Assembly: GCA_049999805.1 (NCBI GenBank)
Contig: JBNGIO010006373.1
Span: 234,735-298,734 of the forward strand
Reading direction: 5' to 3'
Origin: Folioceros fuciformis
Taxonomy: Eukaryota; Anthocerotophyta; Anthocerotopsida; Anthocerotales
Length of the DNA: 64,000 nucleotides
Of this stretch, positions 12,801 through 25,958 are shown piece after piece. Numbering within the stretch: position 1 is the first letter of the stretch; each line of letters starts with the position of its first letter. The notes beneath the pieces were generated by a model. It did not search any database. It was not told the origin of the DNA and was given only the letters and a program-made list of their open reading frames with translations. The position numbers and the translations under genes are program-made.

Positions 12801-15800
12801 CCGCAACATTGTGGAGACGATTGATGATGAACTAAGGTTGGGTAGGGGCTATTCCTCTCATGCATTATTGTGGAAAAATGGAGGACACCCCTGGTTGGCT
12901 ACTTCCAAGGATTTATTAGAGCTGGAATCGAAGATTTTGTCGTTCGTTGAAGGTTGGAGTTCAGATGTCTCTATGGACTATTTGCTTGAACGTTCAATCC
13001 CTTTTTCCTCTCTAAAGATCACCTTCGGTACAATTTCCTGAGTTTCCTTGCTGCTTTTGTAGAACGTGATGAGCCTGTGGTTCTTGACAAGACAAGCAAG
13101 TTCCTCTTTGTGGAAGGTAATGATGTCAGTCTGGGATTGTATTTTGATCATTCATCCATGCGACAGGAGTTGATAACTCATCAAGTTTTTTTATGTTCAC
13201 CTTGTAGGACTCTCTATTGTGAAGTGGCTGGGGACTGGAAACATGAGCAAGAAGCCTAATACTGCAATTGTCCCGGATAGCTTGAAATGGTCTACTGACA
13301 CGTGTGTCATGGAATCCCGGAATATTGCCGAGGTCAGTTGATGATGTTTACTGCGCTAGTCGCAACAACTCAACCTAATCAGTTCTCTTAACCTTTTTTC
13401 TTTGGTGCCAGATTCTTGCAAGCAGAGTGGAGCCACTATGTTGTACTACGTTGAAAAGGGATGGCCAACCGTTCAGTGTGTCCTGCTCGGGGACAGGTGC
13501 ATGTAAATGTGTTCCTCCTCACTTGTCAGATATCACGGTTTTGCAGCAGTGGTCTTCTGCTGGGCACCTACTGGCGACTACCCTTCCATTATTGAACCAC
13601 ATAAGTCTCTGTCTTGATGCTGATGCACTGAGCAAGGCAACTGCACTTGTGAGACATCCTCGAGAACAGATTGGAGATCTTGAAATCCAGCAGGTTGAGG
13701 TTCCAGTTGTGAGTTGGGAAAAATAAAAAAAATCCCTTGCCTATAGCTGGGCTTGGGTGTCTGTAAGGAGAACTCTTCACTGACAGTTTCTCAATGATCC
13801 TATGCAGGGCATTTCGGCCACTTTTGTCAAGACGCTGGTTGATTTCTCGTTGGCGTGCTCTTCAAGATCGCTGACAGATTTTGTTCCACACCAGCACCTG
13901 CTATGGTTAAGGGAGGGGGTTACTCCTAAGAATAGTGGTAAGTACAGAAAGACACCCCAAAGGTCGAACTGTAAGTTGCCATTGCGATGATACTGGTAAA
14001 ACACAGACCGATTTCACTTATGCCTGGCTGAATGCAGAGTTGTCTACCGTTCTCCAGAACGTGGTTCATGAGTTTTGGTTCAACTGGCATCAGTCTCTTT
14101 GGAAAAGAGAGAGTATGGAGGTAGCGGTAACAAAACCGTAACACTTCTGTTAAAAAACTGTTGGAGTGGATTATCTTTTTTTGGAAATGATGGTTGGCAC
14201 CAACTTTAACGCAGAGCACACGCGCCAACGCTTGGGAATCAACTGCTGGTCCATCGCGACTGTTCTTGGCTTCTCAAACAGCATGTTTGGGCTCTGGATG
14301 GTGGGTCCCTGCTATGAATCTGTCTTAGTTATTGGTTTCAGTACGTGACCTTATCACAACCCCTTCTCTGATATCTTGAACAGGTTGCAAACAGGCGCTG
14401 TAAGAGACTACCGTGGAAAGATATATCAGTTGCGGCTTGTATTTCATGGTCTTCAGACTTATTCAGAGCTGGGCTCTCCCCTGGTCTGGACTTCCAATCT
14501 GAACTCGATAGGGCTTCTTTTGCAACAGGTGAGATAAGGCTGCTCTGATGTGTTGGATGTGTTGCCCTGGCGTACAGAGTAGTGGGTTGAGCTTGTACTG
14601 GATGACAGAGAAGTGGGTTGATCTTTTAGTGTCTTATAGAGTCCTGGGTTGACCTTGCAGATCATCCTTGCTCACAAGAAGTCGTTCCGGACTGAAGACA
14701 TCAATTCCATCTCTTCTTTACTGTCTTCCATTGTGGAGTTTCCAATGCAGGTAAGTGGAATGGTTGTTCAATCTAATCTGCTCATAAGTGTAAGATAAGT
14801 TGGATATCACTTGTCTGTGTCAGAGTTTATGTGTACTCCTCCTAATTGGATAAGTTCCTTGTTGCAGGGTGAAGATCAGACTTTGTCCTTGCAGAAGCTC
14901 GGCACCCTGCTATATTCTGCTCAGCATGCAAACTTTGCTTCTTTGATCGAACCTCTTTTGTTGCCTTGCTTGAAATTGTTAGAGAACTGCCACAGAACTG
15001 GGCAGACATCAGGTACAACTGATTGTCGATTGAAAACATTGGATTTCAATTTGTGTTGCAGTGTCTACCACTCGCTCGTAATGAGTGCGGGCGTCTGCAT
15101 GTTTGGGTAAAGGGCATCTAATACCATGGTGATTACAGATGGCCTGATGCAGCTGGGGAAATTGTGGATCAACATAGGAGCATTACGGCTCCATTTGCTT
15201 CTTCCTGCGGATGGTTGTGACCCTGTTGCAAAGTATGCGTTTAAATATGCTCATATTAAAGATAGGCATCACGATTTGGAACTTCAGCTGAAGGTATTCC
15301 TTCTTCATACCCATCTTGCCCTTGGAAATGTTTCTTGTTCGTGCATGATACACTTTCAAGGTGTTCGCTGAACATCAGCTGCTTTCTGTAGTTAGATTTT
15401 CAAGCATTGTCAGCCTCTTGCTTTTGTTCCTTGCGACCAGATGAAAAATCGAAAAATGGGAATTCATCAGCATATTTGATCTTACCTGTGGTGAATAGGT
15501 GAAGCAAGAAAGCGAGCTAGTTGTTCGAGGTGGCACACCTGCTGGAGAATTGAGCCGGGAAACTGCTGCGCTCAGGGTTCTGGAAGATGAACTTCGTGCC
15601 CTCAGTTCCAAGGTAACTGCGGTTCAGGCGCTCATGAGTGATGGTCTTTCTGTTGCACGTTGATTGCAGAACCTCTGACGTAAGGCAAAATGCTGTAGAT
15701 CATTCCCCGCCCAAATCCTCCAACCTTCCGAAGACTGTACCTGGACGTTCAGAGGTACAAAGATATGCAAGCAAACCATCAAAAGCTGCATCAGCTGTTC

Positions 15801-18800
15801 TCTTCCCTGGATGGTGGGGCTGGCAAATTGAATGAGGCTGTTGTAAATCAGCTCAAGACATGGCAGGTTTGTCTCAATTCAGTCAGAGTGCCACCAAAAC
15901 GGAACATGAAGCCTGAAGGTTCGAGACTGACATTTTGTTTCCTCTGCATGGTAGGAAACAGCAGGAAAATTTATCCAGCGTTTGTCTGAGGACTATCCTC
16001 TGTACCGGGATTTTGTGCAACCCGTCCAGCTTGCTGTTTATGAGCTCAAGTTTGGCTTTTCGCTTTCTATGGCTGGTTGGTTGCAAACAAATATGTTTGA
16101 AGGATTGGGCAGCGATTCATCAGCGGCCTTCAGTGTGAGTTCCCTATTTCATCAAATTTCTGTTGGTGGTCGATGACCTGAAGGGTCAACTGAATCTAAT
16201 GGATTTTGTGTGGAACTATTTCTCCAGAAGTTAGTAGTCCGATTGATGCAGTTTCCAGCCAGAGTACATCACTTGCCAATTTTGTCGCCTTCTTCATCAA
16301 TATCTGACTGCCTAGGCCATCAACCTGGATACCTTTATGTGCAAGAGTTGGTAGTGGACGATGTGCAAAAAATTGTGTCCAAATGTGGTGATATCTGGAA
16401 AGACAGCTCTTGTCTCAAGCAGGTCAGATAATCCTCTGACCGTCTATCGGCCTTAGCTCTGGAATTGAAAAGTAGGCTCTTTGCCACAGTTAGTAAGATG
16501 ATGTTGGCCGGTGGATGATCCAGGATACGTGTTTCAAGTTGCGCATGGATGTTTTGAGGGTTGCTTTGTTGCGACTTAGCCAGGAGATCCATGTTTCTGG
16601 ACTGCTGAGAAGGGGAGCACTGGAGGTAAGTTCTTGAAAATTTTCATTTGCAGTCTGGGTGGGTGTAGTTGTGTCCTGACCTATTCTGATGTTCATTGTG
16701 TTCTCACCGTCTGCTGACTGGAAATATGGGGACAGATTGTTGGTATGATTTTTGAGTCATTTGTGGCACTCTGGGAAAGAAATCAAGAGATACGGGAACA
16801 GAATATAGCATCGACAGATTTTGTGCGCTTTACCAAGCGTGTACATAGTATGGAGTCTGAGGACAGAGAAGATGAAAAATCATTTCAAGCCACATTTCCA
16901 AACTATTCAGGGGACTTTGGAGAACATGAAGATATGGACTTCATTGACGCAATTGTGGATGATGTAGGGTTCCAAATTACTGGCTTGTTGCTAACTGTCT
17001 TGATACCGTTCTGGTGGCAAAGCACGTCAAGCACCGCTAACACCTTCTGTGTGACTGGACAGAAGCGGGCACTGGGAGTGGAGAAAATTGAAGAAAATGA
17101 CCTAATTTTATTGGAACAAGACCCTGTGCTGAAGGATATTGTGCAAGTTCACACTGACATTTTCGGATCCCTTGGTCGCTTACAGAAGGTGAGGATCTGT
17201 TAGCGTGTCAGTGAAAAGTCACATGGTCACTCTGCTCACTCTTTTGTTTTGCAGAACGTTTCTACTCGAGCTATCAAAGATATGTTTATTATAGCATATG
17301 ATTCAGGCAAACAACTTTTAGAAGGTACAGACTTTGTTCCCAGTGTTCTTTGTAGCTTCTTCTTGTAAGGATTGGTTGCACAGGCAACGGGGCTCTATGT
17401 CTTCGGCTGCATTTCCAGCTGATGGGGTTTTAGAGTTGACTGAAGCTGACAGTACAACTATTTTGTCTGTAGCTGTGGAATGGATGGTACCTGCGACTTT
17501 GGACGAGCACTTGCTCTCTGCAAACGTCTTGAGGGTAGGACTTGAACTGGAAAGGCTCCAAAGTCCTGTATATGGTGAAGGCGAGCTTTATTGGAATTTT
17601 TATAAGGCGAGTCATTCTGGATTTCATCAGTTACTGTTAAGCTACTGCAGAAGCTAGTGGAACATCTTGAAATTCAAATCAAGTCATTCTAAGCTCTAGA
17701 ATCATTGTTCAGGACCCAAATCAGCGTGAAATTGCGCTCATGCTTGATCCCATGTCTACCCTGGTGAATCGGCTCGGTGTGCTCTTGGAGGACTGGCCAG
17801 AACATCCCATATTACAGCAGCTGCTTCGGCTCTCCAAGTCCTTGCTTTCGACATCTTTAGAGTCTCCGGTTATGAAGGTTGGACTGAAACATAGAGGGGG
17901 GTTGTTGTATTGATGTTTTTCTGCTTCCATTATTCCCTACTGTGCATGTCACTGTTGCTACCCCGGACCACATCGTCATTTTCTGGACTAGCTGTCCACT
18001 GCCTGTACTGTACTAATTGTAAGCACTTGCCTGACTCTTACTTTCCTCAGGCTTTAACTGGATTGGAGCTGTTACTCTCAAAAGCTCAGCAATGGGAAGA
18101 GACTGCTGCAAAGCATGTCTCCGTGGCTGGTGGATTTTCTGAAAGCCTGTCCCATGTTAACACGTTGCCTTTTTCCTCCAATGGATGTAATTTGATGTGT
18201 AGTTAATTAATGTTGATCTCAGGTGAGCTGGAAAGTCTTTCACGCTTAGTTACTCGATGGCGGAACCTAGAGTTAAGATGTTGGCCCGGGTTGCTTGACA
18301 GCAAGAAGGTGGAGCATGAAGCTCAAGACATGAAGGTGCATATACTTAGTGGAGTCGTGAAGACGATTTCATTTGTGCGTCCTGGCATGATACTGACAAA
18401 TTTATGTTCCATCATTTGCAGTTCTGGCTTTCCCTATACAGCATTTTGAATCGTGATGTTGAAGGAGATTCTGCTTCCTACGCTAGAGAAGCCACCAAAA
18501 GGTGTGTTCTGTGAGGGGCTCTCAAAATTTCTTTGTGTGCCAGTTCACAAACCTGTCATTGTAAGTTTATTGATTTTAACCAGTTAGCTGTGGACCTTGT
18601 GGTGCAGCCTGGAAGACTTCATGCAAACTTCCACTATTGGGCAGTTCGGCCAACGGCTGCAATTGGTTCGGGCCTTTTATGGTCAGCTCGCACTCCAGAC
18701 TGGTCCCTCAGGTGGAGCTGAAGGAAGAACGAGGTGATTTCTATGGTCAGCAGAGAATGGGGATGGTTTTTTGCTTGTCAAACATGATCCCCTAATGTTC

Positions 18801-21800
18801 TTAAATATTCCCTTGGATCCAGGGACATTGCTGAAAGGCTAGCAGACATTCTGTACAACATCTGGAGATACTACTCGCAATTTCAACAGACGTAAGATCC
18901 ATCACGAGGCGTGGAATCTCGTTATTTCTGCAGAAGTCTACTTGCATATGTTGACATGTGATGCTTGTACGCAGGGTTGTTGTGAAACTTGGTGAAGGGA
19001 AAGAGCCAATTGTGAAGGAGCTTGGAGATTTAGTCCGGCTTTGCAAGTGGGATGACCGCAGCCACTACAGACTAGCAGCATCTGCAGAGAAGACTCACCG
19101 GAAGCTACATAAGCTTATTCGGAGATACGATGTGAAGCCTTAACCTGCTGACCTCTCTTGCAGTTCTTGGGTGCTGGCAGCGGTGCGAGGCTCTTTCTGT
19201 TGTAGCTAAATGATGTGCTCACTCGAAATCTATCGTGATCAATCAGGATGTTTTAAAGCGGCCAGTTTTCCAGCTTCTTTGCGAAGAGTCCTTGCAGATG
19301 GGAACAAACAACTGGGCAGAAGCTGGACAACAGCAGAGACGTGCACCAACAAGTACATCTGGCCATGACGAGCCATCAGCCAAATATCTGGAGTATGCAC
19401 TTGTGTCAAGATGTGATGCGGTTGAATGTGTAGCATATTTTCATCCTTTCAGTGCCTGATTATTGCTGACCATTAGATGCAGAAGCAAGCACTGGAACCA
19501 AATAGCTTTGTCCCGGATGAACTATGTGACCATCTTAAGTGCCCACGTGGAACGAGGTACGGACAAAGAACTGGCTCAGCAACTCTCTATCTGAACACGC
19601 CGTTCTGTATTCTTACGGTTTTATTGGTGTTGTATACTGGTTTTGAAGTATGAGTTATGGTTTGTGCTTGTGGATGTAGATATCCCACACCAAAAAGGAC
19701 TCTCTAAATGGGCGCCCAAGATCTACGACATGCTGGGTTCCGCTGTTTTTTCAGAAGCTGGCTTTACCATTCGTAGAGAGGGGACTTGGGCACTGGAAGA
19801 TCTGGGTAACACAATTATCTCTCGTGCCTCTGAGCTACGCCTAGCAGAGAAGAAACGCCATGTGAAGAAGAAGGCACTGGTGGATTTGTTGAAGACTCTG
19901 GGACGGCTGGGTGTATCTCGTCATAAATCAGCTGTGCCCAAGGTACCTTAAATGTGTATGAGTCACAATTGTGTGGATTTGAAAACAAAACCTGCTTGTA
20001 TTGTATTGCTCATGGCGACCTGTCTTTGACAGCACGTGAGGAACCCAGGAGACTGGTTTCAGCAGCCACCATCAGAAGTTGGAGATATTCTGTCAGAGTG
20101 GAAGGATAGGTACATGGAGCTGGAGCAACAAACAGGTGGCCAGGATTTCCTTGAATCAAGCACCTTTGAAGGGATGTACAAGTTGTGGCAAGGAGCAAGT
20201 GGTTATTTTTTTCAAAACATGGCACTTATCCAGCAGCTCCATCTCAATGCCCAAAATCCAAATAAGGATCTAAGCCTTCAGGAGGTGAGATGTATTTTCT
20301 AGAAGGTTGGCATGTAACGCATACAGTTAAGGTTAATAGGGTGTTCTTTTGCTCTGACAGATAGAGACATCCACCAGATACGTCGAGCATATTCTTTATT
20401 TACAGAGGCAGCAGCGGGACAGAGCGTATGTCTACAGTTTGCAGTTATTTAAATTGCAAACATACACAAGCTTAGTAAATGACGTCTGTAAGTGGCAACA
20501 TCCTCCTCGTGCTAGCCTAATGGAGACACTGGTTTTGAGGCGTCGACTGCACTTGTTGTTCTTCCAATTTAACTTCTGAGCTAGTCAGGTGAGAATTAGT
20601 TTTGGGATTTTGTTGGTGAGGAGTGATCGCATGCTGGTTGGAAATGAACAGGTGCAACTGCAACTGCTGGAACATCCCTTCCTCAACAAGGTCCCACGCG
20701 CAGCTGGATGTGGCAGCAAAAGGTGTGCATCCCGTTTAATTCTCATTCCATCTTAGCCGAGCTGTATGTGTCAAGGTTTCTAGTTTCAAGGGGAAGATGC
20801 ACTCATCACCATCTTGTTCTTACAACACTTTTATTTGGCATGCAGAGTTTGCTTGACTTGTTGCTTGGTACTATAGTGGAGCTCAAACTGTTTTTCCAAA
20901 CAGCTCAGTCAGCAACGACTTGCCCCTGTGAATTGTCAAGTGACTCGGGCTTCGGGGGAGTTGCTGAGGCTCTTACAAAAGCCTTGTTTGCATTGGAGTC
21001 CTGCAAGGTACGTTTCAGCAGAGGACTTCGCTTTTTTGCTGGAATTTGTCGAATTCAAATGCTAATATCTTTTGTCTGCAGAAGCGGCTTGATGGTTACA
21101 TGATCCCTGGACGACTTATGATGACATCCAAAAATCTGGAAAGGTCATGGCCCGTCCTCATAACTGTGGAGATGAAAGAAGCAGTGTCTGCCAATTTCGT
21201 AATCCTCAGAGAGATTGCAGTTGCCATGACGCAAGTGCCACACCAATCCACTTACAGCCGCATAGTGGGTTGGACGTTCTTGAAGGACATTCTGAATGAG
21301 GTGGGTAATACTTCAAATCAGGGCCCTCAGGTGCAAGGGATGAATTGTTGTTTCTCATCCGTTTGGGAAACTGTGCAGTGTGTACGCCTATCAGAGGAGT
21401 TCGATTCCCCACGAGTGATTACGTGTGGTGTTTCCGCCGAGGAGCAGATAAGAATGTTTAATGAATTGGTTGTGGAGGTGAAACTGGCAGTTCAGTCCCT
21501 CAGGGAAACAAAGGCTGCAGCAGACCAACGGGACAATTTTGGCCCCCAAGATTCTGATTCTGTTGGGGAAGTTGCTGGGATCCCCATTGCTCAAACCCTC
21601 CATCTGTATGAGTCAAATCTTGTGCAGCAGATCTCTACTCTACGGCTGGATCGCATTTATCAATCCTTGGCCAACTTTGCATCAGTAGATGTGAGTTAAC
21701 CATTCAGAGGGGAATGTAGTGTACTTGCTTTCCGTTATTGGGTGCAAGTATGATTTTGGTGGATGTTTGAATGATGGTGGTTTCTCGGCAGGTCGCTGGT

Positions 21801-24800
21801 GATGACAAGGCACTGGCCACATTTGGGAGGTTACTAGGCTGTGTTGCTGTGCCTCTGAGTATGGTTCAAACTGCGGGGATGCAAATTCTCAATGATTATA
21901 TTTTGCTGCACAGGACGGTACGTGCTTTTGCCATCAGCTCTCCCGCGGATGCCTTTGCGCTCCACCCAGATAGGGACTGAAGCTGGCGGTCTTTTTGAGA
22001 AAGATTAGGTCGTGGAGATCTCAGAATGTGACGCTCAATTGTTTTTCTTCCAGGTTACAAAGTTGGGGTACATATTGGGCAATCTGTTCAACGCGTTGTA
22101 CAAAGAAGGTTACTGCAGAAGCCCCGAGGAAGAAGAGTCTCCAGACGGATCCACGAAATTCGACGAGGCAACAGGAACTGGCATGGGCGACGGCGAGGGT
22201 AAGAAGGACGTCAGTGATCAAATTGAAGATGAAGAGCAGCTTCTGGGCAGTGAAAATAAGGTACTTCCCTTTAACCAGATTTCGATGGATAGCAGGAGAG
22301 CGATGGAAATGTGTAGTTTGGATTTGGTTTTGGGCTGACTCATTGTCATCCAGGAGCACGATACATCCAAGAAGGAACAAACAGACGGAAAGGAGGAGAA
22401 GGGTGTGGAGATGAACCAGGATTTTGAAGGGGAGCTGGAAAATCTAAGTGAGGATGTATCTGAAGACGGCGACGATGCTAGTGAAGAGGGTGCTGATGAA
22501 CAGCTTGAGTCAAAGATGGGACAGACTGATGATGAGGGTCAGGTCGTTGACGAAAAGCTTTGGAATGATGAAGAGGACGTGGATAACCAGGGTGAGGAGG
22601 AGAAGTATGAGAAGGATGCGCCTGTGTCTGGAGCAGGAAAAGACGACCTCGAAATGCGAGCCAAGGAAACTGAGGAGGAAGAGGTTCCGAACAAGGATGG
22701 GAGTCCGGGAGATGACCTGCGATCCAACAAGTCCGAGGATACAGGCGAGGAGAAACCTGCTGATACTGAAGGTGAGAGCAATGGGAACAATCAGGCAGAA
22801 GCATATGAGGATCCAACTGGCTTGGCCCCATCGATGGAGGAAGATTTTGCAGAAGATATGGAAATTGATGGTGAAGAACTGGGTGATGAGGGAGACGAAG
22901 CAGAACCTGATATGGCAAAGGAGGTGGAATTGGACAACCCAAACTCAGAGGGAGAGCTAAATGGTCAGGAAAGCACGGGGCCTTCTGAGCAGGAAGGAGA
23001 AGCAGCGGAGCAGCAAGATACACAAGGTGTAGAAGCAGAGGCTGAAGTCTCTACTGAGGAGGTGGAGAACGCAAGGGACGGAGAAAGTACGAATCATGCT
23101 GAAGCGACTGTTGCTCACCCACTACCGGCGTTGCAGGAACAAAATGATGTCGAACCTCAGGCGGAACCCGATGCGTTGAATGCAGATACTAAAGCTTCTG
23201 GAGGTGATCAAGCTGCGGGCATGTATTCGGGCCTCCAAGGAAATCCGATGTCAGTAGGCCGTGATGAAAGCAAAGGAGAGCGAAACGACCAGGATGATGC
23301 AGCCTCTGAAAAAAACCCTGAAGCACAAGCTTCAGGGAAGCTGGACTCAGCAACACCTCAAGGTGATAAAGGGACCACCTCAGGGAAACCATCAAATTTG
23401 TCTGAAGAAAGAAGGGTGCATGAGAAATCGGATGCACAACCGTTCCGTAGCCTTGGCGATGTCTTGAAAGAATGGAAAGACAGGGTACGGATAATGAGTG
23501 ATGTTAGTGAGTCGGGAAATTTACAGGATACTGAAATGGAAGAAGCCCATACTGACGAGCAAGAGCAGGGTGATCAATATCAGTATGTGGCAGAAGAGGT
23601 AGATAGCAGTTTACAAGCATTGGGATCAGCAACGGAAGATCAGGCAGAGCAGCAACACCTTAAGGAAGCAGTTCAGTTAGAGGAAGAGACAGATGATCGA
23701 CCACAGCCAATGTTGGTTGATGATGAGGAAGAAGAAGCAGAGGAGGTCCGCGTCACAGATATGAAACAAAGACTGGACCTGCATCCAAGGAGGGGAGAAA
23801 GATCTGAATTGGGAAAGACAGGCCGTTGTCCAGAAGAAGAGCCAGCAGCGGATAAAGAAGCACTCAGTGCGGAGGAGGATCTGGAAGAAAGACAGAGGGT
23901 TGAAAGCAAGATCTATGTTGCACCCGGAGCTCTTGCTAATTCGGAGCCTTCGGATTTTCTTGACAGCCAGCAGTTGAATGACAGAGAGTTGAGTGAGGCA
24001 AGGAAAGAGGTCGAGTTGAAATTACAGGAGGGTGACAGTAGCATGGAGAATGCACGGGCGTTGTGGCAGAGGTATGACCAGCTAACAGCACGCCTGTCTC
24101 AAGAATTAGCTGAGCAGCTGCGGCTAATTCTAGAACCAACGTTGGCCGCCAAGCTTGAGGGTGACTACCGAACGGGGAAACGGATAAACATGAAGAAGGT
24201 ACGCAGTTTTGCTTGAAATTCGTGCTGGGAAACCCCGAGCCCCGTCCTTTAACTTTTCTTTCCACTTGGCAGGTTATTCCTTATGTTGCTAGTGAGTTTA
24301 AGAAGGACAAAATTTGGCTGCGGCGTACCAAAGCAAGCAAGCGACAGTATCAGGTTGTCATTGCAATAGATGACTCCAGAAGCATGTCTGAGAGCCATTG
24401 CGGGCATATGGCTTTGGAGGCCTTGATTACGACCTGTCGAGCCATGTCGCAGCTGGAAATTGGTCAAATGGCTGTAGCCAGTTTCGGGGAGAAGGGGAAT
24501 GTTCGCCTTCTCCATGATTTTGATCACCCATTTTCAAATGAGGCGGGGACCAGCGTAAGAACCAGTTCCCTTGCTGCATGTATTGTGAGATGTTTGGGCC
24601 TGCCCAGAATCAATCACTCACACGGGGGAGAAGAGTTTTGCTAACAAGGATTGCATGTGGTCACAGATATTGTCTCAATTCTCGTTCCGGCAAGATAACA
24701 CCATAGCCGACGAGCCTATGGTAGACCTGCTTCGATTCCTCAATCAAATGTTGCACAACGCTGCGTTCAATGCCGTGTTGCCCTCTGGAAGGGATGCTCT

Positions 24801-25380
24801 TCAGCAACTTGTTCTCATCATCGCCGATGGCCGTTTGCATGAAAAGGTTCGTACCTGCTGTCATGTTCACCTGCTTTCTAGCACCACGCCTTGTAGTCCA
24901 CTCTCTGAATCCAGCCTGCGTAACGTCCTCCCTGTCGAACCTGCGCAGGAAAGTCTCCAAAGGTGTGTTCGGGAAGGAATGAGCCGAAACCGGCTGGTCG
25001 CCTTCATTGTGCTTGATAATCCCCGTGAATCTATACTGGAATGGCAGGTGAGCAACGCTGCGAAAGATGCCATCGTATAGAAAGTCATGCTGCTGATCTC
25101 CTGTGGGGACCTTTCTGACAACCTGAAATATTTGCTGCATACAGACTCCATCCTTCTCCAACGGCCGTGTATCCTTCTCCAAATACATGGACACCTTCCC
25201 CTTCCCTTACTACACGATCGTGAGGCACATCGAGGACCTTCCGAGAACAATCGGAGGTCTCCTCCGACAGGTAACGCATCTTCTAACCTTTGCAGGGTCC
25301 GGCAGATGAAGAAAAATCTAAACTCTAGTGGTCACTTCTGCATGCAGTGGTTCGAGCTCATGCAACGAACATCGTCCTAG
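858..25380 (+). CDS. MDN1: Midasin, AAA-type ATPase of pre-60S ribosome maturation (many exons)
   Basis: Midasin (Rea1 in yeast) is a giant dynein-like AAA+ ATPase in nucleolus and nucleoplasm. It pulls assembly factors (Ytm1/WDR12, Rsa4/NLE) off pre-60S particles. Seen in order: an N-terminal domain with a 100-N gap, six AAA modules (Walker A motifs from 2435 to about 10400), a long helical linker (11.3-22.3 kb), an Asp/Glu-rich segment, and a C-terminal MIDAS domain with DDSRS. The gene is split by many short GT-AG introns, for example 25050-25144 before the penultimate exon. The last exon encodes WFELMQRTSS and the stop at 25378-25380. The ATG at 858 is preferred because it is the first in frame with the N-terminal domain. 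About 24.5 kb holding a roughly 5,000-residue family product fits. No disabling change was noticed, although I did not resolve every exon. Confidence 0.95.
938..1037. other. Assembly gap of 100 N in the first MDN1 exon
   Basis: Exactly 100 N follow codon 26 of midasin. A run of exactly 100 is the usual placeholder for a gap of unknown length, so the missing length, and whether the reading frame really continues straight across, cannot be told. Confidence 0.95.
2340..11260 (+). other. MDN1: MDN1 domain region: six AAA modules
   Basis: Walker A motifs are readable for all six modules: AAA1 GPVGAGKSS at 2435, AAA2 GETGTGKTT at 4334, AAA3 GPTSSGKTS at 5778, AAA4 GETGCGKTT at 6853, AAA5 GSPGVGKTS at 9028, AAA6 GPQASGKTS at 10375. 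Walker B is canonical in AAA2-AAA5 (LLLDEINLA, VVLDELNLA, FLIDEISLA, VLLDELNLA). It is degenerate in AAA1 (VVFENIDRA) and AAA6 (VVLENANLC), so the outer modules probably hydrolyse ATP poorly; the family is known to be uneven in this way. The introns interrupt several modules between the Walker A and Walker B motifs. Confidence 0.9.
22354..24198 (+). other. MDN1: MDN1 acidic Asp/Glu-rich segment (one large exon)
   Basis: A single exon of 1845 bp encodes a low-complexity region dominated by Asp, Glu, Gln and Ser. It ends in a more ordered helical part leading to KRINMKK, which continues into the MIDAS domain. In midasins this flexible acidic tether lets the MIDAS domain reach its substrates on the pre-ribosome. 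The exon starts after CAG at 22353 and ends before GTACGC at 24199. Confidence 0.85.
24273..25380 (+). other. MDN1: MDN1 C-terminal MIDAS (von Willebrand A-like) domain
   Basis: The metal-ion-dependent adhesion site signature D-x-S-x-S is present as DDSRS at 24369-24383, followed by the conserved phrase GQMAVASFGE and, in later exons, IIADGR. This domain binds the UBL domains of Ytm1/WDR12 and Rsa4/NLE through the metal ion. The domain spans several exons with short introns; the final ones are 24962-25049 (approximate start), 25145-25269 and 25348-25380. Confidence 0.88.
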
Positions 25381-25958
25381 CTCCAGCACCGGCAATTCAC
25401 ACTGTGCTTCTTCCAGAAGAATTCCAGGACGAGATCGGATGCTTCGAGACCAGACCCTTCAAATCCCGCTTGTATCGGCAATAGACTGTATTATGAAATC
25501 GAGTTCTCCGTAATTACACTTGGGAAAAGTTTTGCGCACCATCGATTGCTTGGATGCCATACTCACAGCAGGGACGGTGAGCCACATGATGAGGATTTCC
25601 TGACTCTCCGCCGCAATTGAAAGGCTTTGGATGAACTCCTCACTCGTCAGGCATCGTCCTTGACCCAGTCGCACTGGTCTGCAACTGATGGCATCACCGC
25701 ACAGCCCTGAACTCAGGGAAGCTGATTCCCGAGCTGCACGTGCGTATTGATGGGCTGGAGCACCAATAATTGAACTTGCGCTCCAATTGGTGACCAATTC
25801 AATAATGCAGTCTACTCCAACCAACACCGACGTGGGGAAACAGAGCCCAATCGCATTCCTTCTTTCTCCGCTCTCTTCTCTTCGATGCTAACTAGATCAT
25901 CGCTGGCCTGTATTGTACTTGGCCTGGTTCGAAGCGCATTGCGTGGTTGCTTGGGGCG
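25381..25958. other. Intergenic: MDN1 3' flank and WAT1-like gene promoter
   Basis: No coding sequence is recognised. The two genes are in tandem on the plus strand, so this stretch should hold the MDN1 3' UTR and the promoter of the transporter gene. No clear TATA box or other motif was recognised. Confidence 0.6.

Noticed and set aside
22478-23023. Long minus-strand open frames (Pro/Leu/His-rich) opposite the acidic MDN1 exon
   Set aside because: They are the complement of GA-rich Asp/Glu codons and have no start context, splice sites or family match; the plus-strand exon explains the sequence.
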